A DNA stretch of 64,000 bases from Bolinopsis microptera (Eukaryota; Ctenophora; Tentaculata; Lobata; Bolinopsidae): the NCBI RefSeq assembly GCF_026151205.1, contig NC_087079.1:9104635-9168634 (forward strand), read 5' to 3'. Made by a program: the position numbers and the translations under genes. The notes beneath the pieces are model-generated. The model did not search any database. It worked only from the letters and a program-made list of their open reading frames with translations, and had not been told where the DNA came from. This document shows, piece after piece, positions 55,938 to 64,000 of the stretch; within the stretch, counting starts at the first letter, position 1; every line of letters begins with the position of its first letter.

Positions 55938-57265
55938 TAGGATTACTGTTACTGTGATAGGATATGATATCTTGTGCTATATGTAGCGACGACATCTGAC
56001 GCAGCGACATATAGCGCTAGATAGCGACATCTAGCGCTAAATAGCCTGGACTGTCACGACCCAAAATTCTTCGCTATTTAGCGCTATCTAACGCTATTTA
56101 GCGCTATCTAACGCTATCTAGCGCTATATGTCGCAACGACATCTGACGCTATATAGCGCTATCTGGCGCTATATAGCGCTAGATAGCGTGAACTGTCGTT
56201 AACTGTCGTTAACTGACTTATCCCGCTATCCAGCGCTTGATGTCGCCTGCGTCAGATGTCGTCGCGACAGATGTCGTCAGATGACGTCAGATATCGCTAG
56301 ATGGCGTCAGATAGCGTCAGATGTCGCGGCAACATATGACGCTAGATGACGCTAGATGTCGTCCCTAGAATTTTTATGAAAATAGCGCTATCTGTCGCCT
56401 GGCGTCAGTGCTGCGTGCTTAGCGTCATCTAGCGTCATCTAGCGTCATCTAGCGTCATCTAGCGTCATATAGCGTCATATAGCGCTAGATAGCGCTAGAT
56501 AGCGCTAGATAGCGCTAGATAGCGACATTCGAAAGGTGCCGTGCACTTAGCGGCAATGTCGCTAATTGGCGTCATCTAGCGTCATCTAGCGTCATCTAGC
56601 GTCATCTATCATCATCTGGCGATATTTCACGCTAGATGACGCTAGATGACGCTAGATGACGTCATATGTCGAATTTCAACTATCAGTAAAGGTCCAATTT
56701 TATTGTGCCCGAGGAATAAAGGAATTGGATCAAACCAAAGTTTACTGGGCGGCGCTCAGCCTGTCATTAGTGATTAGTGTCATTCCGCCGAATCTTTATT
56801 CGGCTTTATTCGGCGAATATGTTTATGAACATAATAGCCTGGGTCCCCAGGTAAACCAAAGTGACCTGATGCCTATTCTCGTGCTGATTTAGCTCTTTAT
56901 CATTATTATTATCTCTGGTTATTATCCTTTTGGCATTTGGGTATTTATTAATTCCTCCTCATTCCTTATTCCCATTGCCAGTAATTTATCTCCTTCATTT
57001 TCACATAAATTTCCCCGGCGAATTCCAGTAGGCTTGCTACATCCCAAAGGTAGGGATCTTCGTGATATCCACAATTGTGGGCTACCTAGGTCCAGCCTCT
57101 CTAAAAAGGAGGGGCGATTCTTCCAGCTAACCTAATTGTAAGTATTAATTGTCTCGATTTGTAGCGACCTTAACTATCCGATCCAGGCAACGTCTGGCAA
57201 CGTTTTATCATAATCGTATTATAACCTGACTGATGACTGATGACCACAACTTCGACAACTGCCTA

Positions 57266-58344
57266 AGTGCGAAAGATTGTAATCACCACGATAAGAGTAG
57301 TATAAGTTAAGTTTGTCACTATTAAAGTTTGTAACAATGCTCCACACATCTGCAAGGTTTATGTGTGATTTATTCTTTTGACCAAGCCACTCCATCACCA
57401 TGATAATCATCAATTAAAGTTAAACCCTTCACGGATTGTCCAGTTGTAATAGTATTAGTTTGTTTTCTTGAATGCTTCAGCCCAGATAAAACGTCGTGCT
57501 ATCGTTCCGTAAGCAATCCTCGCTCAGCCTCTTAAGAATAAAAACCACGTGATTAACGTGGAATGGAATTGGGCATCGCGTTTATAATTATATTGATAAC
57601 GGTTAATGACGTCATTTACAATTAATAAACCTTATTTTACCCAGACAAAACCATTTATGGTCGGTTAAGTTGTTTAAATCTGCAAAGTTATTCTTTAACA
57701 GAACAATCTAAATGGTAAATGTTTCCCGGTTATTGGAATAGCCAGTCAGGGTGTTTGTCTCGATTTACAACCGCGTAATCTTATTGTCTCCACTTTACAA
57801 GTACCACAATTTCTATACTTTGCTTACCGGTACCAATAAAGATTTTGATTTTGCTGTTACTATAATTGATCCTAAATACCGTGAATACTGAATTTTCACG
57901 ACTTTAAAACTGGGCTGAATTTACCCAATAAGCATGAGTGCAGGACCCTCACATTCAGTTAAAATAAATAAAAAAAAAACCGTTTGCTGGTTATAGGTTT
58001 CTCGAAACAGAGACATTTTCTTGGCATATAATTATACAACGTTATGCGCCACGGTAAAATAGGTTAATTGGTTGCAATTCTTGGTATTGCTTCCCATGGT
58101 CGAGACAGTGACTATCCAATAATGAGCTGCTCTCTGATCTCCTTTCCACGAATTTGATTATATTAGCGATCATTATTTCCACTTTGGTAGTGATTTTACT
58201 CTGGTCGTAGGTGAGCGAGCTTATTGTTCTGATATTATTATTGACACTCGTGCAGTGGTCCACTACTTTACAATTTTACAGAAGGAATATATTTATTGCT
58301 GAGAGTAAGTTACTGGGTGGCCACTGGCCGGTGGCGCCAGTCAC
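57266..58344. other. no gene recognised
   Basis: AT-rich. Small ORFs (for example minus 58042-58263) show no family signature. Confidence 0.35.
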
Positions 58345-58590
58345 TCTTTCCGCCAGCCTTTCTCTCCGCTAGCCTTTCTCTCCGCCAGCCTTTCTCTCCG
58401 CCAGTCACTCTCTCCGCCAGTCACTCTCTCCGCCAGCCTTTCTCTCCGCCAGCCTGTCTCTCCGCCAGTCACTCTCTCCGCCAGCCTTTCTCTCCGCCAG
58501 CCTTTCTCTCTGCCAGCCTTTCTCTCTGCCAGCCTTTCTCTCCGCCAGCCTTTCTCTCCACCAGCCTTTCTCTCCGCCAGTCACTCTCTC
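58345..58590 (+). repeat. 16-bp minisatellite, about 15 copies
   Basis: Unit TCTCCGCCAGCCTTTC with AGTCACTC variants. The plus frame is open through it (LRQPFSPPA-type repeats), but I do not regard it as a gene. Confidence 0.95.
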
Positions 58591-59504
58591 TTTCCAAATC
58601 TACAATTGGTTGTGGATGTTTTATGTAATAGCAATTGAAGGTGCTGTTTTATTTTTATTATCCTCATGACAAAATTTCATTGCGTTTGAACTTTGTAAGC
58701 TAATTTATAAACTTATTTCACACTACAGTAAAACCTCTGTATGCTATGCCTTACCGGGTACCTCGATAAAATTAAACCGAGCCTCCTCCTTCCCCACACT
58801 TTTAGTTAGCTAGTATGTTTTGTAGAAAAAAATGTACAATATCATTTGTGTACATAATCATATTGACATTGAGCTGTATTCCATCACAATACGACACAAT
58901 ATGTTCATATAAGTAATGAGGCTCCTAAATAATTAAATCGTTTGAGTGAATATGCATATGTACTTATGTAATGGATTGGAAAACTAAGTTTAACATTTAG
59001 TCGGTCTAAACCTTTGCCGCATAGCTATAGTACTGCATGGTTGCGTATTCAAAGTAAATGACTCATTTTTCATGAATATTTTTGTTTCACGTCACGTGAC
59101 TTCATTTTTGTAATGACTTAGTGGCAACCTGAGGTCTGCCCCCACGTGGAAAGAAATGGTCACGCACTTGTGCGTGGCATGCGTAGGGGTAACTACGTAG
59201 CGTGGGGTAACTGTAAGACGTAAGTATATTGAATACAGACCTGACTTGCACGACTGCTGCACGTTTCCACCAAGGTAACGCATTAGCTCAACCGACCATC
59301 AAACACATGTACTATAATAACGGATATTAGTTATTTATCTCACTGTTATCAAAATCTAGAGCAGAGATTTTCGATCTAAATATCGTTTGTTTGTATATGA
59401 CCTCACAGCTTCGATTGTTTTGGCCAAGTTTAGCTATTTATAGTGATTGGGTTCACTATAGCTTATGGAGCTGGTGTTGACTGTTACATTTCGCCGTTTA
59501 AAAA
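58591..59504. other. no gene recognised
   Basis: AT-rich; includes CACGTGAC and TACGTAG motifs near 59090-59220 but no definable element. Confidence 0.35.
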
Positions 59505-59654
59505 ATGTCATCACTCAGACTCATTCAGGAGCTGTGTGACGATCATCATCCGCCCTGTCAACAGATGCAGGATATCTTTAAGTCTTTAGTCAGCTTGCAA
59601 GATCAGCTGATCACCTTATTAAGTGACCGGTACCCAGCTGCATGCTCGCTATGA
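59505..59654 (+). CDS. small ORF or first exon, 49 codons
   Basis: ATG at 59505, stop TGA at 59652. The peptide MSSLRLIQELCDDHHPPC, then MQDIFKSLVSLQDQLITLL, then SDRYPAACSL is strongly amphipathic-helical with no low complexity, unlike surrounding frames. A GTACCC after the SDR codons could act as a donor, which would make it a first coding exon. No family recognised. Confidence 0.3.
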   Translation: MSSLRLIQELCDDHHPPCQQMQDIFKSLVSLQDQLITLLSDRYPAACSL

Positions 59655-60697
59655 ATGAACTAGAGGTTCGGAAATTTTTGCGCGAATTCCGGAGGTCATA
59701 CCTTGCAGCCAGTCTAAATGATAAATGAAGTCCTTTAACCGCTCTTGAGTAATGAGTTACTAACACACTCACGCCTCTATAACACTAGGGTCACTTGGAC
59801 GCCTTTTGGGACACCCTGAACAATTGATTTGCTTCATTGGTTTAAAATTCATGAAAGCTCAAAGTACACTCAGAAATTATGTACACCCAGTAACTGTCAG
59901 GTATGTATAAATATGGAGTATGGACTTTTACAGGTATGTAAGTATGGACTTTTACTGGTTCGAATAGTAATAGTTTGTAAGCTAAGTTCACGGTATTTGA
60001 AGCAGCTAATTGGCGGTGGTCGGGTATTTGTGTCTCTCATTATGCTCAATTAGGGATCTTTAACGGACTTAATTAGAGCTCGTGTCCTTGTAATTATCTA
60101 GTAATACGTAAAGAAAATTCAAGAAGAAAGAAGACAAATACAATTTTTTTATTCTTACCGACCTAGTTCGAAGCATAGCTTTTCTCAATCAATGTTTGAA
60201 GTTTTTACAATAGCAAGATATTTATATTTAGTTATAACTTAATACTAATAAGTTATAACTATTAACTATGATATCCCTTTTAAAATCCTAAGTATAAATT
60301 TATACAAACCGCTTTGGCGGTGAAGCGCATTCTAGCATAATTCCAACAAATTAATTACGGCTGCACTGCTTATTATTTGTCAGATGCTGTCTGGAGGTAG
60401 CGGAGGGGGTGCATGCACTTATTATAAATGCATGGCTACCACCAGCTGCTCAAATAATCAGCGGTATCCGTATATATACAAATTATGCATATATTAATTA
60501 TATACGGATATATCAATATCAGACTATTTATGAATTCTTCATTAAATATACTGACATAAATTAAAGCTGGCCTCTACGTTTTGGGCTTCCATAACCATGT
60601 GTTTACTATATATAAAGTGTATATTTCTATTATTAATTATAATTATGAGCTTGACATGGCCAGCTTTTACCCGCGTAATAAGTGTAGTTGTGCCCCT
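59655..60697. other. no gene recognised
   Basis: AT-rich with a palindromic patch at 60470-60510 (TATCCGTATATA and TATACGGATATA). Confidence 0.35.
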
Positions 60698-61484
60698 CAC
60701 TTGTAACTGTTGTAACTCTTTTGACTGTTGTAACTGTTGTAACTGTTGTAACTGTTGTAACTGTTGTAACTGTTGTTACTGTTGTAACTGTTGTAACTGT
60801 TGTAACTGTTGTAACTGTTGTAACTGTTGAAACTGTTGTAACTGTTGTAACTGTTGTAACTGTTGTAACTCTTGTAACTCTTGTAACTCTTGTAACTCTT
60901 GTAACTCTTGTAACTTTTGTAACTCTTGTAACTCTTGTAACTCTTGTAACTCTTGTAACTCTTGTAACTCTTGTAATTTTTGTAACTCTTGTAACCCTTG
61001 TAACTCTTGTAACTCTTGTAACTCTTGTAACTCTTGTAACTCTTGTAACTCTTGTAACTCCTGTAACTCTTGTAACTCTTGTAACTCTTGTAACTCTTGT
61101 AACTCTTGTAATTTTTGTAACTCTTGTAACCCTTGTAACTCGTGTAACTCTTGTAACTCTTGTATCTCTTGTAGCCATTGTAATTCTTGTAACTCTTGTA
61201 AGTCTTGTAACTCTTGTAACTCTTGTAACTCTTGTAACTCTTGTAACTCTTGTAACTCTTGTAACTCGTGTAACTCGTGTAACTCTTGTAATTTTTGTAA
61301 CTCTTGTAACCCTTGTAACTCGTGTAACTCTTGTAACTCTTGTATCTCTTGTAGCCATTGTAATTCTTGTAACTCTTGTAACTCTTGTAACTCTTGTATC
61401 TCTTGTAGCGATTGTAATTCTTGTAACTCTTGTAACTCTTGTAACTCTTGTAACTCTTGTAACTCTTGTAACTCTTGTAACTCC
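60698..61484 (+). repeat. 9-bp satellite (TTGTAACTC)n, ~87 copies, with 180-bp higher-order repeat
   Basis: Starts as TTGTAACTG units (60698-60865), then switches to TTGTAACTC. A block marked by TAATTTTTG, AACCCTTG, TAGCCATTG and related variants at 61109-61200 is repeated exactly 180 bp later (20 units). Both strands are open for over 240 codons (VTLVTLVTL on plus, VTRVTRVTR on minus) only because the 9-bp period avoids stops; no gene is inferred. Confidence 0.97.
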
Positions 61485-62250
61485 TACTTAATCATCACCT
61501 AGTTTATTTCTCCACTCCTGAATTATGACTCGGGATCACATACATTCAAGTTCATTCTCGCTTTTATCATTATGCTTTATCAATATATCAATATGTATCT
61601 CCATATCATATGTCAGAATTATTGCGATTCGATATAATATTATCCAGGGATTTCATGGCTGCATATTTTCATACTGTACGTGTGCGATTGTGCGAATCAT
61701 AACTAAATAAGTGCTACTATACAACCCATTTTACACTCTCTTAATTTATACGGACTCTGAAAATTGCTTTCATAATTATGTTCTATACAAGACCTTTTCA
61801 AAGACACAGGCATAACTACATTAACATAACCCACCATTCCGATTAATTTCTCCGTCGGTAAATTAGTATTGTTCCCCGCGTATTACTAGAATTGTTGCCC
61901 GCAACTTTCAGCTCACATTAAATAGAACAAATTGTTCAAATATTTTGATTTGCGGCTACTATATAGTCTGTGCTTATATTAAGGTTGCTACCAAATTTCA
62001 TTTCATTTCGGTTGATGAAATGAGTATTAAAATCTTTACGCATGTACAAGGTCACACTCTAGTCACATATTCTCAATTCTCATATTGACTTGAGCTACTC
62101 TCTTGTAGTTGCCTACATAGTTACCTTCCATTTGTACAGTGTGGTCCGGTGGTCTAGTCTTGCAGGAGTTAATGTTAACAAAGAAAATGATTTAGTTGCT
62201 GAGACTCTGAGTACTTGCGAAATTTGATTTGTTGTAATTTTGTAAATCAG
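61485..62250. other. no gene; one dispersed repeat copy
   Basis: 61870-61932 holds ATTGTTCCCCGCGTATTACT, then GTTGCCCGCAACTTTCAGCTC and AATAGAACAAAT, the same phrase that ends the array at 62251-62406. Confidence 0.5.
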
Positions 62251-62406
62251 AATTGTCCCCCACGTATTACTAGAATTGTTCCCCGCGTGTTACTAGAATT
62301 GTTCCCCGCGTATTACTAGAATTGTTCCCGTGTATTACTAGAACTGTTCTTCACGTATTACTAGAATTGTTGCCCGCAACTTTCAGCTCAGAATAAATAG
62401 AACAAA
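62251..62406 (+). repeat. ~25-bp tandem repeat (GTTCCCCGCGTATTACTAGA)
   Basis: Five imperfect copies followed by GTTGCCCGCAACTTTCAGCTC. The trailing part matches a single copy about 470 bp upstream. Confidence 0.85.
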
Positions 62407-63732
62407 TCGCCACACAAGGATCGATATCAGACGGGTGACAACTACAGTCTGCCGAGACAAAATAAAATGTCCAATCTATACCATATACATATATCAATAT
62501 GTGTGGACTGGGACTTTGTGGACTTAATTAGACAATTCTTAGATTGAGTTAATATACATCCAATGCATTTTGATTTAGACAATACCCTGAATGTTTGCAG
62601 TATTTAGAGTACCATTATCCAAATATGACATAAACACTATACTTAGTATTCACTATTTACTAAATATCGACTCCAAAGACGGTTAACAGAAGTCATTTGA
62701 CAACTCCTGAAATACATTGTCGGCCCGAACTATATAGTATAGAAAACGATATCACTTTTGTGCAGTATACTATAACTAACACCACTATTGTAGGTATATT
62801 AAACGTGTCATTGACGTATTTATCAGAGTTTTGAATCGTTAAACCTTCTTTTTAATTGTGCAGTCATGATTAAATTTAATACATTTTGATTGATAATACC
62901 TATATGGCTAATGTGTGTTGGGTTTGTCTCAATTAAGAGTCGATGTAGCACCTTATCAGCCATCATTTGTTCGGCTAAAGTGTAAGGGTCATATTTCAAG
63001 ATCGATGTATAATTACATTTCATATTGCTGAGAGAGACCAAACCAAATATAATAACCTCATTTCTCTAGTCTTTTCAGACGCAGAATAAATTAAACCATC
63101 TGACTTCTTCTAATGTATCATGAGACTTGCGACCCCAGGTGTACCTGTTTAAGTAAGAGTAAGTACAGATGTAAGGGTCATATTGCTACGAAACATGATA
63201 CACAAGTTAGTTCCACTTCCAAGTTCCAGTTATCTTTCACACGATTTGAATTTTGAAAATAATAAGAAGCTTTCGTCCACTAAAGTTCCAATTGATGATA
63301 GAGCTTATGGCAGGACTTGAGGTCACCGCTGGGAGGTAAATTAATACCTGTATCGCGATGGTGAAATTTTATGATATGACGTATAAGGAATTCCAGGTAT
63401 TAGTATAATAATTCCAGGTATTAGTATAATATAAGATACTGCATAATATATACTAGTAACTAGATATTGTGCGGTTTGACACCATTTATTGTATTGTCTA
63501 CCAGTACCTGCACACGATACTCACGTTCCCGTATATAAGGGCTAAATCAAAAGCTGGTTCCTTCACTCGTGTAATGTATAAACAATAAAGTTATTTCTTA
63601 CTGAGAAATAAATGTTATAAACGTTATAGTTCTAAGAATCTTATAAAACTCTTAGAAATATATAGTTTTTTCTTTTTGCTTTAAAAAAATGTTGACTGTT
63701 TGCAGATTATACAATATGATACTGATAGAGCT
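62407..63732. other. no gene recognised
   Basis: AT-rich; includes a 21-bp direct duplication, TAATTCCAGGTATTAGTATA, at about 63387-63432. Confidence 0.35.
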
Positions 63733-63800
63733 AGATTCTACGGCCACTCGATTCTAGTTCTACGGTCACCCGAATTTACGGTCACTCGATTTTACGGTAG
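63733..63800 (+). repeat. ~17-bp imperfect tandem repeat
   Basis: Four copies of TTCTACGGTCACTCGA-like units with indels. Confidence 0.75.
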
Positions 63801-64000
63801 TTTGTGATCCGTTGATACTAATTTTTCTCCTGCTCATTTGACATCAGGAAAACGTAAATAAAATCGTCTTATTGTAAAAAGTTCCTGATTATTTTGCTTA
63901 AACCTCTTTTGTATTTTTATCTCTGCATAAGAGAGCAACTAACCAGACTTTCCTTATCATGCTAATGGGAGCTAGTTATCTTAAGGTAAAATAATATTAA

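Noticed and set aside
58296-58628. 110-codon ORF with repeated FSPPA motifs
   Set aside because: Produced by the 16-bp minisatellite; the ends are not conserved-looking.
60633-61491. Open frames of 241 and 267 codons on opposite strands
   Set aside because: A 9-bp repeat without stop codons is open on both strands automatically; no start context, signal or family match.

Overview
The window is nuclear DNA from an animal, most likely an AT-rich non-vertebrate metazoan. Evidence: genes are split by short GT-AG introns, the proteins are metazoan families (a UBE2H-type E2, an SLC1/EAAT glutamate transporter, a multi-finger C2H2 protein), and much of the rest is transposons and satellites. There is no sign of bacterial operons. 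I cannot place the phylum from sequence alone.

Layout. 1-8.3 kb: a minus-strand split gene rebuilt here from six phase-compatible short exons (product not recognised), with a 20-bp minisatellite in one intron and a MITE just upstream. 10.1-18.0 kb: a nested repeat block. An almost full-length CR1/L2-like LINE with an intact 1133-aa ORF2 sits inside a ~0.8-kb repeat unit; uninterrupted copies of that unit follow in tandem and show the empty site. The units carry perfect palindromes and two kinds of ~95-105-bp GC-rich hairpin element. 20.2-22.5 kb: a single-exon gene encoding RING-like finger + eight C2H2 fingers + HMG box. 23.9-26.6 kb: a complete six-exon UBE2H gene, 192 aa. 27.9-31 kb: a TTAA-flanked MITE, two candidate exons and a 128-bp perfect palindrome. 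33-37 kb: a deleted non-LTR element joining the start of an RT to a PD-(D/E)XK nuclease in frame, and a frameshifted LINE ORF1. 40.3-41.5 kb: a mariner relic beside a MITE with a 10-bp target duplication. 44-45.7 kb: a 39-bp minisatellite and hairpins. 46.2-49.6 kb: a complete ten-exon EAAT-type transporter, 499 aa. 52.4-57.3 kb: a composite of inverted and direct repeats with 325-bp near-identical arms made of TAGCGCTA-type 10-mers. 58-64 kb: mostly minisatellites, one of them a 9-bp array of about 790 bp.

The host genes are unrelated housekeeping or neuronal-type genes and show no joint pathway. The most unusual items are the RING/C2H2/HMG architecture, the ~93-bp hairpin element with 7-8-bp target duplications at three separate sites, the aspartate in the HP1 serine motif of the transporter, and the TAGCGC inverted composite.
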